Notes under the pieces: generated by a model
What the model saw: the letters and a program-made list of their open reading frames with translations, nothing else
Databases searched by the model: none
What the model was told of the DNA's origin: nothing
Shown: positions 43,716 to 51,697 of the stretch, piece by piece
How positions within the stretch are numbered: position 1 is the first letter of the stretch
How the letters are laid out: every line of letters begins with the position of its first letter
Assembly: GCA_964580105.1 (NCBI GenBank)
Contig: CAZOJJ010000001.1
Location: forward strand, 62,001 to 126,000
Length of the DNA: 64,000 nucleotides
DNA from: CAZOJJ01 sp964580105
GTDB lineage: Bacteria; Bacteroidota; Rhodothermia; Rhodothermales; Rubricoccaceae
Reading direction: 5' to 3'
Position numbers and translations under genes: made by a program

Positions 43716-45332
43716 CTACTCCAGCACCAGGATCTTCCCGGAGAACGTCTCGCCCCCGGCCTCGACGATGTAGAAGTACGGCCCGTTGGCCACGCGCGTC
43801 CCGAGGTCGGTCAGGCCGTCCCAGAAGACCTCGTTGGGGCCGTCGCGGACGGGCGCCTCCGCCTCGCGCACGAGGCGCATCCCGAAGTCGAAGATGCGGA
43901 GGCGGGCGGTGGTGCCGCCGCCGCTGAGGTCGAAGCGGATGCGGCAGACGCCGTCGGCGCCGGGCGTGTAGGGGTTGGGGTAGGCGTAGGCCTCGACCTC
44001 GGGCACCTCGTCGGTGGGGCTGGCCGGGTTCGTGGGCACGTTGACGCGGAAGACGCGCCAGGTCCGGCCGCCGTCCTCGCTCTTGAGCAGGCCGTCGCCC
44101 GCACCGACCCAGAGCGTGGCGTCGTCGGTGCCGGCGTCGGTCACGGCCACGGCGAAGGTGCCGGCCTCGGGGTTGAGCGGGAGCACCTCGCCGTCGGGGC
44201 TGAGGAAGGTGCGCTGGAGTTGCCAGGTGGTGCCGCCGTCCTCGGAGACGTAGAGGCCCTCCTCGCCCGCCACGTAGACGCGGTCGGCGCCGTCGAAGGC
44301 CACGTCGTAGATGCGGCGGGCCGGGATCAGGCGGGGCTCGAAGATCGGATTCCCGTCCTCGTCGTCGCCGATCCACTCGACGAGGCCGACGACCCCGCCG
44401 GTGTCGCTCGGCCAGCCGATGATCCAGACGGGGTTGCGCGCGTCCTCGTCGCCGAAGGGCTGCTCCTCGATGGAGACGACGAAGTCGCCGGTGAGGGAGG
44501 CGTCGGTGCCGTCGAGGGCGAAGCGGCGCCAGGCGCGGTCGCCCGTGGCGGGGTCGAGGTCGGAGGAGTCGGAGCGGGCCACACCGGCGGCCGTGCCGGC
44601 CCAGACGGTCCCGGCCTCGTCCACGAGGACGGAGAAGCCGAGGAAGCCGTTCTGCTGGACGCCCTGCGTGATGGGCGAGTAGAGGAAGTCGTAGGGCGTC
44701 TGAGGGTCGAGCCGGTCCAGCGTGTCCGGCGGCAGCACGATGCGCTCCCAGGTCTGGCCGTCGTCGCCGCTGCGGCGGAGGCCGCTCGCGAAGCCGGCCG
44801 TCCACACGTCGCCCGTCGCCGGGTCGTAGTCGATGTCGTAGGGCGGGCTCTGCTGGGGGACGATGACGGGGAGGGCCTCCAGCGTCGAGACGCCGTACTG
44901 AACGGTGGTGGCGCCGGGGTCGTCGAGGGGCGGGAAGCGGTAGGCCCAGGTCTGACCGCCGTCGGTGGAGAAAGCAAAGCCGGCGGCGGCCTGGACAGGC
45001 TGGCCGTCCGGCCCGAGGTTGTCCTCGTCACGGAAGCCGAGGCCGACCCAGATCACGTCGCCCTCGACGTCGATGGAGAAGATGGACGGGCGGCCGTTGA
45101 CGGCGGGGTCGAGCGCCTCGTCGTCGAAGAAGGTGAACGTCTCGCCGTCGTCGGTCACGACGAGGTGGGGGCCGGCGTAGAGCCGGCCGCCCTCGGCGTG
45201 GAGGTTGGAGACGCCGTTGCGCGCGCCGAGGGGGAGCGCGTCGAGCGCGACGCCGCCGCTGAAGACCGGCTGCGCCGCCAGCGGCGCGGCGAAGAAAAAC
45301 ACCGCAAGCGCCAACTCTCCAGACCGTGTCAT
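43716..45332 (-). CDS. Secreted beta-propeller protein with type IX sorting-like tail
   Basis: A 538-residue secreted protein. The signal peptide is MTRSGELALAVFFFAAPLAA. Repeated SEDGG.TW and STDGGQTW-type turns mark a sortilin/BNR-like beta-propeller. The C-terminus, AYPNPYTPGADG to the end IVEAGGETFSGKILVLE, matches the FlgD/T9SS type A sorting fold. Export by type IX secretion to the surface is inferred. It heads the PorV-pair operon. The ATG at 45330-45332 lies inside an inverted-repeat element (45328-45413). Longer upstream frames run through that element and are unlikely. Confidence 0.78.
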   Translation of the reverse strand: MTRSGELALAVFFFAAPLAAQPVFSGGVALDALPLGARNGVSNLHAEGGRLYAGPHLVVTDDGETFTFFDDEALDPAVNGRPSIFSIDVEGDVIWVGLGFRDEDNLGPDGQPVQAAAGFAFSTDGGQTWAYRFPPLDDPGATTVQYGVSTLEALPVIVPQQSPPYDIDYDPATGDVWTAGFASGLRRSGDDGQTWERIVLPPDTLDRLDPQTPYDFLYSPITQGVQQNGFLGFSVLVDEAGTVWAGTAAGVARSDSSDLDPATGDRAWRRFALDGTDASLTGDFVVSIEEQPFGDEDARNPVWIIGWPSDTGGVVGLVEWIGDDEDGNPIFEPRLIPARRIYDVAFDGADRVYVAGEEGLYVSEDGGTTWQLQRTFLSPDGEVLPLNPEAGTFAVAVTDAGTDDATLWVGAGDGLLKSEDGGRTWRVFRVNVPTNPASPTDEVPEVEAYAYPNPYTPGADGVCRIRFDLSGGGTTARLRIFDFGMRLVREAEAPVRDGPNEVFWDGLTDLGTRVANGPYFYIVEAGGETFSGKILVLE

Positions 45333-45413
45333 CCCGGACTTGATCCGGGATCTCCAATGATCACGCTCGACCTGAGTTGTGTTCGGAGATCCCGGCTCGG
45401 AGGCCGGGATGAC
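45328..45413. repeat. REP/BIME-like palindromic element before the sorting-tail protein
   Basis: About 86 bases. The left arm starts GTCATCCCGG and the right arm ends CCGGGATGAC. Each arm is an imperfect palindrome of the type ATCCCGG..CCGGGAT, and the two arms are inverted relative to each other across a 29-base centre. The words resemble the ATCCCGG...TCCGGGAT family of small repeats common in Alphaproteobacteria. The start codon of the downstream gene lies within the left arm. Confidence 0.75.
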
Positions 45414-45463
45414 ATCGTCCTGAGGCATCGGATGCCCATTGAGACTGTAAAATGACACTCGAC

Positions 45464-46258
45464 CTATTCGAACGTGATAGTGATGGTAACAGGCTCGCTC
45501 TGCTGTCCAGAGCGGTCCGTAGCCCGTATCGTGAAGTCCAGAGGGCCCGCGGGGCTTCCGCTCGGAACCTGGAAGGTGATGGTGTAGCGACCGTCGTTGG
45601 CCGTCTCGTCGCCGCTGTTAGTTGGTTCGCCTTTTTCATCGAACCCTCCGTCGTCCAACATTTCGCGCTCGGTTCCACCTTCAGGGCGAACCACGACGCG
45701 GCTGATGTTTTGCTGGCCGTCCGGATCCGTAACCCTCGCCACGATCTGGAACAGAGTAGGGTCCTCGCCCGCTGCGGGGATCGCAACCGTGCTCGGGTAC
45801 TCGACGGGCTCCTCGATGACCGGCGGGCCGAGCGACTCGGCCGTGAACTCCAGCAGCCCCGTCACGAGGTTGCCGACCCGGCCGTCGGCGCTCGCCACGG
45901 TCACGGTGACGACGAACACGCCCGTCTCGCCGCGCGGGATCGAGAGCGTCGTGCTCGCGGCGAACCGGCCGCCACCGGCCGGGCTGAGCACACCCTCCGC
46001 GAGGGTTTCCGTACCGAACTCGGGGCGCACGAAGTAGCGCACCTCCAGCGCGCCTCCGCCCGGGTTCGAGACCTGCACGCTCATCGAGAGCGGGATCTCG
46101 GCCGTCGGCGCATCGGTGTCGAGGGCGAACTGGAGCGGCGTAAACGCGAACGCGGAGAGCGTCGGCGGCGGAGCGAAAGGGTCGGGCACGCCGGGGCCGT
46201 CGTCGCAGGCGGCGAGGGCGAGGCCGAGCCCGGTCAGGACGACGGCGAGGCGGAGCAT
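45464..46258 (-). CDS. Lipoprotein with Ig-like domains
   Basis: A 264-residue predicted lipoprotein (LALAAC, Cys18). The remainder is all-beta with two or three Ig/cadherin-like repeats: ASTTLSIPRGETGVFVVTVTV, ARVTDPDGQQNISRVVVRP and ANDGRYTITFQVPSGSPAGPL with DFTIRATDRSGQQSEPVTITI. The function is unknown. It lies 131 bases upstream of the sorting-tail gene on the same strand, with the palindromic element between. The ATG at 46256-46258 is used; an in-frame ATG at 46289-46291 would add 11 residues. Confidence 0.7.
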   Translation of the reverse strand: MLRLAVVLTGLGLALAACDDGPGVPDPFAPPPTLSAFAFTPLQFALDTDAPTAEIPLSMSVQVSNPGGGALEVRYFVRPEFGTETLAEGVLSPAGGGRFAASTTLSIPRGETGVFVVTVTVASADGRVGNLVTGLLEFTAESLGPPVIEEPVEYPSTVAIPAAGEDPTLFQIVARVTDPDGQQNISRVVVRPEGGTEREMLDDGGFDEKGEPTNSGDETANDGRYTITFQVPSGSPAGPLDFTIRATDRSGQQSEPVTITITFE

Positions 46259-46347
46259 CCGGGCGGGCGGCCGGGGAGCGCGGGGCATTCGAGCGGCGGG
46301 GCGGACGGAGAGCGGGGGCCGGCGTGCGGGGCGCGTCGGCAGGGGCG

Positions 46348-46355
46348 CAAAGGTA
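46348..46355 (-). promoter_or_regulatory. Candidate -7 promoter box for the Ig-like lipoprotein
   Basis: The minus strand reads TACCTTTG, an exact match to TAnnTTTG. It ends 89 bases before the chosen ATG (56 before the alternative). Confidence 0.45.
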
Positions 46356-46488
46356 CGGCGCTCGTAGCGGAAGGGGCGGGGGCGCTCCGGGGCGGATGAA
46401 ACGACGGCCCGGAACATACGGGCAGCCTCCGGCGGCGGCAACCCGGTCCGGGCCGAAGTACCCTGTCGCGTACGGCGTATCGCATAGG

Positions 46489-46520
46489 GCGTAAGGGTTG
46501 CGATGCGACCTCCCTTACGC
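46489..46520. terminator. Hairpin at the edge of the 46.5 kb tandem array
   Basis: GCGTAAGGG (46489-46497) pairs with CCCTTACGC (46512-46520), with a 14-base loop. It lies beyond the array on the minus strand, downstream of the site-2 protease stop. Confidence 0.45.
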
Positions 46521-46696
46521 ACTACGGACCACGCACTACGGACCACGCACTACGGACCACGCACTACGGACCACGCACTACGGACNNNNNNNNNNNNNNN
46601 NNNNNNNNNNNNNNNNNNNNNNNNNNNNNNNNNNNNNNNNNNNNNNNNNNNNNNNNNNNNNNNNNNNNNNNNNNNNNNNNNNNNNCACGCACTACG
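46518..46696. repeat. 15-base tandem repeat interrupted by an assembly gap, after the site-2 protease gene
   Basis: The unit reads CGCACTACGGACCAC and runs from about 46519 to 46585, then N bases, then a last copy of CACGCACTACG at 46686-46696. The array lies just after the site-2 protease stop and is the cause of the gap. Confidence 0.92.
46586..46685. other. Assembly gap (100 N) inside a tandem repeat
   Basis: Exactly 100 unresolved bases of unknown true length. Both flanks carry the same 15-base repeat. Confidence 0.98.
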
Positions 46697-47983
46697 TCAC
46701 ACCCCGATGGCCACGTAGATCGGCCGGACCGAGAAGCAGAGCACGAAGATCACGAGGCAGAGGTAGCCGAGCGCGCGCCGGCGCGGCGTGAGCGGCTCGT
46801 GGACGAGCACGGGCGGGTGGTCTACCCGTATCACGAACACGATCAGCGCCACCCAGATCAGCCAGCCCCAGTAGCCGAAGGCGTCGGCGAAACCGGGGGC
46901 GACGTAGTGCGTGAACGCGGCAAAACCGGTCACCCCCAGCGCGGCCGGCGCAACGAGCACCGGGTCGCGCCAGAGCACGCGCCAGAGCAGCCCCGTCAGG
47001 ACGAGCGCGAGCGCCGGCCACACCGCCCAGGCCTGCCCCGTCAGGCGGACCGCCTCCGCCTCGAAGGCGACGGCAAACCCGAGCGCGCCCGAGACCACGA
47101 GCCCGAACGTCGCCACCCGGGCGACGACCTGGTGGACGCGCGCCCCGAACAGCGCGTAGACCACGTGGCCGCCGTCGAGCTGGCCGACGGGCAGCAGGTT
47201 CAAGGCGGTGAAGAAGAGGCCGAGCCACGCCGCCAGCAGCAGCGGGTAATGCATCAACTCCGTGCCGGAGGGCAGCCCGGGCACGGCCTGGCGGACGAGC
47301 CAGAACAGCGGCGTGTCGCCGAAGAGGAGCGCGAGCTGACCCGGCTGGAGCGTCACCTCCGGCGGCGGGAAGCGCCCGGTCTGGGCGACGTAGGAGACCA
47401 CGTCGGCGTGGCCCGGCACGTCGAGCAGGTACGACGGCGGCGGCAACGTGGCGACGGCGTAGGCGAGCAGCCCGAGGGCGACGACGAACCCGGCCAGCGG
47501 CCCGGCCGCGCCCACGTCGAACAGCTGGCGCGTGCGGCGGAGCGGCTCGCGGATGCGGATCACCGCGCCGAAGGTGCCGAAGTTGAGGATCGGCAGCCCG
47601 ATGAGCGGAATCGGGATGTAGTACGGGAGCGAGACGTCGATCCGGTGCCGCCGCGCCGCGACGAAGTGGCCGAACTCGTGGACCGTCAGGAAGAGCAGAA
47701 ACGAGACGGCGTAGCGAAGGCCATCCCCCAGGAAGTCGGCGTCGGCGAGGACGGAGAGGCCGGAGAAGAAGTCGCCGAAGCGGGACGGTGTGACGCCGTA
47801 GAGCAGGTCGCGCCCGACGAGGACGCCGCCGGCGTAGACCGCCGAGACGAACGTGAGCAGGAAGAGGCCGAGGTGGAGCCCGTAGCGCTGCCGGGGCGGA
47901 TCGTCGTAGTCGGTCAGGAGGCTGTCGGCCACGGGGTCGCGGTAGGGCGCGCGGACGGGGGGTTCCACAGGCGGAGGGCTCAC
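46697..47983 (-). CDS. Site-2 protease (M50) family metalloprotease
   Basis: A 428-residue intramembrane zinc protease. HEFGH at 102-106 (zinc and catalytic residues) lies in a membrane segment. The second motif, LLPVGQLDGGHV, has LDGGH at about 269-273. About ten to twelve membrane segments are present. No PDZ domain is seen. It probably cleaves membrane-bound regulators; the substrate is unknown. It lies 100 bases downstream of the aminotransferase gene on the same strand. Confidence 0.92.
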   Translation of the reverse strand: MSPPPVEPPVRAPYRDPVADSLLTDYDDPPRQRYGLHLGLFLLTFVSAVYAGGVLVGRDLLYGVTPSRFGDFFSGLSVLADADFLGDGLRYAVSFLLFLTVHEFGHFVAARRHRIDVSLPYYIPIPLIGLPILNFGTFGAVIRIREPLRRTRQLFDVGAAGPLAGFVVALGLLAYAVATLPPPSYLLDVPGHADVVSYVAQTGRFPPPEVTLQPGQLALLFGDTPLFWLVRQAVPGLPSGTELMHYPLLLAAWLGLFFTALNLLPVGQLDGGHVVYALFGARVHQVVARVATFGLVVSGALGFAVAFEAEAVRLTGQAWAVWPALALVLTGLLWRVLWRDPVLVAPAALGVTGFAAFTHYVAPGFADAFGYWGWLIWVALIVFVIRVDHPPVLVHEPLTPRRRALGYLCLVIFVLCFSVRPIYVAIGV

Positions 47984-48083
47984 GGGAAGGAAAGGGCGCC
48001 TCTACGCGCGCCGGGCGCCGAGGTTTTGTGCGGTTTCAAGACGGGCGGCTCCGAACTCGGTAAGGGCGCACGGCCGCGCGCCC

Positions 48084-49295
48084 CTACCGCAGCGCAGCCA
48101 GGCCCGCCTCGATGCGGTCGGCGGCCGTGCGGAGGTCGTCCATCGAGGCGGCGTAGGAGAGGCGCACGCCGTAATCGGCGCCGAAGGCGCTGCCCGGCAC
48201 GAGGGCCACCCCGTGCGCGTCGAGGAGATAGTCGCACAGCGCCGTGCTGTCCGTGACGACGGCGCCCTCGGGCGTCCGGCGGCCGAAATAGGCCGAGACG
48301 TCGGGAAAGAGGTAGAAGGCGCCCTCGGGCTTCGGGCAGACCACGTCCGGCCACGCCTGGACGCGGCTGAGCACGAAGTCGCGGCGCACGCGGAAGGCGG
48401 CGACCATCTCGGCGACGGGCTCGGGGCTCATGGCGAGCGCGGCCACGCCCGCGCGCTGCGAGATGGACGACGGCGCGCTCGTGAGCTGGCTCTGGACCTT
48501 CGCCATCGCGTCGATGAGCCAGGCCGGGCCGGCGGCGTAGCCGAGGCGCCAGCCGGTCATCGCGTAGGCCTTCGAGAACCCGTTGACCGTCACCGTCCGC
48601 TCGGCCATGCCGTCGAGCGTGGCGATCGTCGTGTGGCGGGCGTCGAAGAGGACGTGCTCGTAGATCTCGTCGGAGACGACGAAGACGTGTTCGTGAGCGC
48701 GGAGCACCTCGGCGAGGGCCTCGACCTCCTCGGGCGTGTAGACGGCGCCGGTGGGGTTGCTGGGCGCGTTGAAGACGAGCAGCCGCGTGCGGTCGGTGAC
48801 GGCTGCGTCGAGCTGGTCGGGCGTCACCTTGTAGCCCGTCTCCGGCGTCGTCTCCACGGCCACCGGCTCGGCACCGACGAGGCGGGCCATCTCGGGGTAG
48901 CTCACCCAGTACGGCGTGGGGATGAGCACCTCGTCGCCCGGCCGGCAGAGGGCGATGACGGCCTGGGCCACCGCCTGCTTCGCGCCGTTGGAGCAGAGCA
49001 CCTGCGCCGCCGACACGCCGAGCCCGTTCTCGCGGCGGAGCTTCTCGGCGACGGCCTCGCGGAGCTCGGGGATGCCGGGGTTGGGCGTGTAATGCGTGAA
49101 CCCCTCGCGGAGCGCCTCGACGGCCGCCTCGACGATGGGCGCGGGCGTGTCGAAGTCGGGCTCGCCGGCCGAGAGGAGGACGACGTCGCGGCCCTGGCGG
49201 CGGAGCGCCTTCGCCCGGCCCGTGATGGCGAGCGTCTCCGACGGCCGCATCGCGGCGACGAACGGGTTGAGCGGGGTCGGTTCGGCGGCGGGCAT
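48084..49295 (-). CDS. Class I aminotransferase, aspartate-type
   Basis: A PLP-dependent aminotransferase, 403 residues. Markers are GEPDFDTP, HYTPNPGIPELREAVA, FNAPSNPTGAVY, VVSDEIYEHV and the PLP lysine K242 in NGFSKAYAMTGWRLGYAAGP. Bacterial AspC-like or prephenate-using enzymes of type 1b share these. Aspartate is a reasonable substrate guess. The C-terminal R-L-SYA stretch is usual. It lies between coaD and the site-2 protease on the same strand. Confidence 0.9.
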   Translation of the reverse strand: MPAAEPTPLNPFVAAMRPSETLAITGRAKALRRQGRDVVLLSAGEPDFDTPAPIVEAAVEALREGFTHYTPNPGIPELREAVAEKLRRENGLGVSAAQVLCSNGAKQAVAQAVIALCRPGDEVLIPTPYWVSYPEMARLVGAEPVAVETTPETGYKVTPDQLDAAVTDRTRLLVFNAPSNPTGAVYTPEEVEALAEVLRAHEHVFVVSDEIYEHVLFDARHTTIATLDGMAERTVTVNGFSKAYAMTGWRLGYAAGPAWLIDAMAKVQSQLTSAPSSISQRAGVAALAMSPEPVAEMVAAFRVRRDFVLSRVQAWPDVVCPKPEGAFYLFPDVSAYFGRRTPEGAVVTDSTALCDYLLDAHGVALVPGSAFGADYGVRLSYAASMDDLRTAADRIEAGLAALR

Positions 49296-49319
49296 GGCAA
49301 CGGCGGCGGAGGGCTGGGC

Positions 49320-49327
49320 CGAAGATA
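49320..49327 (-). promoter_or_regulatory. Candidate -7 promoter box for the aminotransferase gene
   Basis: The minus strand reads TATCTTCG, ending 24 bases before the ATG. Confidence 0.4.
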
Positions 49328-49455
49328 GCGCGAAGGCGCCGGGCCCGTCCTCCCGGCGCCCCCCTCGGAAGCCCTGCCGAGGCGAACCCTCTCCGCCCGC
49401 TCCGCGGGCACCTCCCCCGGGGGAGAAGGGCGCGTTTCACCGCGGCGTATCGTGT

Positions 49456-49534
49456 CACGCGCTACGCTCCCTGCTCCGCGCTACGCTCCCTGCTCCGCGC
49501 TACGCTCCCTGCTCCGCGCTACGCTCCCTGCTCC
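49456..49534. repeat. 19-base tandem repeat, four copies, overlapping the coaD stop
   Basis: The unit GCGCTACGCTCCCTGCTCC is repeated four times (49459-49534). About two copies are inside coaD and encode its last residues; the rest lie past its stop. The word CACGCGCTACG at 49456-49466 starts the array and resembles words at 41.7 and 46.5 kb. Confidence 0.92.
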
Positions 49535-50009
49535 GCGCCTCCAGCGCCGCCTGGACGGGCGCGGGCACGAACGAGGACGTGTCGCCGCCCCAGTGGTGGA
49601 TCTCGCGGACGATGGACGCGGCCAGGAACGTGTGCTCCTCGCTCGGCATCAGGAAGACCGTCTGCACGGCGGGCGCGAGGCGGCGGTTGGCGAGCGCCAT
49701 CCGGAACTCGTAGTCGAAGTCGGTCACCTGCCGGAGGCCGCGGATGAGGGCGGCGGCGCCACGCGCCTTCGCGTGGTCCACCAGCAGCCCCTCGAAGGCC
49801 GTCACCTCCACCCGATCCGCCGCCGCCAGCTCGGCCACACTCGCCTCGATCAGCGCCACGCGCTCCTCGACGGAGAAGAGCGCCTTCTTGGCCGCGTTGA
49901 CCGCCAGCGTCACCTCGACCCGGTCGAAGAGCGTCAGCGCCCGTTCGAGCACGTCGAGGTGGCCGAGCGTGATGGGGTCGAACGTGCCGGGGTAGAGGGC
50001 CAGTCTCAT
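49500..50009 (-). CDS. coaD: Pantetheine-phosphate adenylyltransferase
   Basis: Penultimate step of coenzyme A synthesis, cytoplasmic. The 169-residue protein starts MRLALYPGTFDPITLGHLDV with the TxGH motif. Other marks are RGLRQVTDFDYEFRMALANR, FLMPSEEHTFLAASIVREI and GGDTSSFVP. Length fits. The last residues (SRERSAEQGA) come from the 19-base tandem repeat that crosses the stop; copy-number change could alter the C-terminus. It lies next to rsmD, as in many Bacteroidota. Confidence 0.95.
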   Translation of the reverse strand: MRLALYPGTFDPITLGHLDVLERALTLFDRVEVTLAVNAAKKALFSVEERVALIEASVAELAAADRVEVTAFEGLLVDHAKARGAAALIRGLRQVTDFDYEFRMALANRRLAPAVQTVFLMPSEEHTFLAASIVREIHHWGGDTSSFVPAPVQAALEARSRERSAEQGA

Positions 50010-50070
50010 GGAGCGAGGGCGTGTAGGGTGAGGGAGTGAAGGAGGTGGACGGGGCAGAACCCTCGTTCCC

Positions 50071-50613
50071 TCACTCCATCGATCCCTGGAACATACTCAG
50101 CACGGTCCGGCCGTAGGCGCGGGAGAGGACGAGCGCGGGATGGCCGGTGAAGTCGCGGCGAGCGTCGTGCTCCAGGACGAACAGGCCGCCCGGTGCCAGG
50201 TGCGGAAGCGCGAGGTCGGGCAAGTCGGGGAGCGCCTCCAGGTCGTAGGGCGGGTCGGCGAAGACGAGATCGTAGCGAGGCCCGGCCGGCCGGCGCAGGA
50301 CGGCGACGGCGTCGGCGCGGAGGAACGAGCAGGCCGCCTCGACGCCGAGGTCGGCGGCGTTGCGACGGGCGAGGGCGAGCGTCTTCGGGTGCTGCTCGAC
50401 GAACGTCACCGACGCCGCACCCCGGCTGAGGGCCTCCAGGCCGAGCGCGCCCGTCCCGGCGAAGAGATCGAGCACGCGCGCCCCGGCGAACGCCATCCGC
50501 GCACCGAGGAGGTTGAAGAGCGCCTCGCGGACGCGGTCCGTCGTGGGCCGCACGCCCGGCCCCGTCGGTGCCCGCAGCACCCGGCGTTTGAAGCGGCCTC
50601 CGATGATGCGCAT
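50071..50613 (-). CDS. rsmD: 16S rRNA (guanine966-N2)-methyltransferase
   Basis: An AdoMet-dependent enzyme that methylates G966 of 16S rRNA. The 180-residue protein has MRIIGGRFKRR at the start, RPTTDRVREALFN, the AdoMet loop LDLFAGTGALGLEALSRGA and the catalytic VFADPPYD. It ends TVLSMFQGSME. Length fits. It lies between DUF3822 and coaD in the same order as in many Bacteroidota. Confidence 0.95.
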   Translation of the reverse strand: MRIIGGRFKRRVLRAPTGPGVRPTTDRVREALFNLLGARMAFAGARVLDLFAGTGALGLEALSRGAASVTFVEQHPKTLALARRNAADLGVEAACSFLRADAVAVLRRPAGPRYDLVFADPPYDLEALPDLPDLALPHLAPGGLFVLEHDARRDFTGHPALVLSRAYGRTVLSMFQGSME

Positions 50614-50713
50614 GGTCGGGATCGGTTCAGAGCCCGGGGTAGAGGGTTCGGGGTGCAGCGTTCAGGGTTCGGAAGGGGAGCTCGCCCATCCCTGCAACCT
50701 CGCCCCCGCACGT

Positions 50714-51670
50714 TCACCGGAGCAGCGCGCCGACGCAGGGGACGTAGGCGGCGAGGAGCGCCGGGCCGGCCTCGGGCGGCGTGCGGCCGTAGACGGCGAG
50801 CGGGTCGAGCAGCGTGGGCGCCGCCCCGAACAGGTCGGCCAGCAGGCCGTACCGCGCCGGGTCGGCCTCCTCGCCGTAGAGCACGACGCGGCGGACCTGC
50901 CCCGCCTGGAGCCCGAGGCGGTCGAGAAGGGCGGCCGCGAAGTAGGCGGCGTCCTCGGGGGCGCGGCCGGGCGCGTGGTGGCCGTGGTACCACTGACCGT
51001 CGTGGACGAGCGCCAGCTCGGTGTGGCCGGGGTAGGCGCCGAGCGCCAGCGTGAACGGCGGCGGCGGCGCGGCCCGGTGCGCGTCGAGCGCGCGTACGAC
51101 GGCGGCGGCGGCGTGCGTCGTGTCCACGAGGTCGTAGGTGTTCACGCCGAGCGCCTTGGCGATGAGCATCAGGCGGGCGTGGACGGGCTCAGGAACGTGG
51201 AGGACGTGGTGCCAGCGGTGCGGCCCGTCGGCCAGCACCTCCGTGCGCACCGGCACGGCGCGGATACGGACCGGCTGCGACGTGCTCACGTCGGCGAGGA
51301 GGGCGGCCTCCTGACGGAGCTGCTCGTAACGCTCCGGGGCGGCGAGCGCCTCGGGCAGCGGCGCGAAGAACCCGGTGAGCGCCGGGGGGTGGACGGCCAC
51401 GAGGAGCGAGCGCGCCGAGGTGCCCCGAAAGATCTCGCGGACGGCCTCGATGACGGTGTCGAGGTACGTCGGCCCGGTGAGGCCGAGGACGGCCTCGTCC
51501 ACGGCGAAGTCGAAGTCGCACGTGCCGAGGCGGCGGAGGCGGCCGGACTCGTGCGGCCCGGCGGCGGGCTCGACCTCGGCGTAGCGAAGCGCGGTGCCGT
51601 AGAGGGCGACGGCGGCCAACGCCGGCTGGGGCGTCGGGGCCGGGGCGTCGGGGTCGTGGCGGCCGGTCAT
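50714..51670 (-). CDS. DUF3822 family protein (actin-like fold)
   Basis: A 318-residue protein. The place next to rsmD and coaD is the usual DUF3822 site in Bacteroidota. The sequence has alternating strands and helices, for example LAAVALYGTALRYAEVE, LGTCDFDFAVDEAVLG and LALGAYPGHTELALVHDG, in keeping with a two-lobed actin-like fold. The function is unknown. It lies 27 bases downstream of a pseudopilin-like gene. A PilM-type call is possible but unproved. Confidence 0.75.
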   Translation of the reverse strand: MTGRHDPDAPAPTPQPALAAVALYGTALRYAEVEPAAGPHESGRLRRLGTCDFDFAVDEAVLGLTGPTYLDTVIEAVREIFRGTSARSLLVAVHPPALTGFFAPLPEALAAPERYEQLRQEAALLADVSTSQPVRIRAVPVRTEVLADGPHRWHHVLHVPEPVHARLMLIAKALGVNTYDLVDTTHAAAAVVRALDAHRAAPPPPFTLALGAYPGHTELALVHDGQWYHGHHAPGRAPEDAAYFAAALLDRLGLQAGQVRRVVLYGEEADPARYGLLADLFGAAPTLLDPLAVYGRTPPEAGPALLAAYVPCVGALLR

Positions 51671-51697
51671 GCGATCAGGAGACGGCCGCGTCCCGGC

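Noticed and set aside
45333..45458. Longer N-terminus of the sorting-tail protein
   Set aside because: It would run through the palindromic element and place a polar stretch before the signal peptide.
49459..49534. CRISPR array
   Set aside because: Units are directly adjacent with no spacers, and no cas gene is near.
50714..51670. Firm call as PilM
   Set aside because: Position beside rsmD and coaD fits DUF3822, and similarity to PilM is only by fold type.
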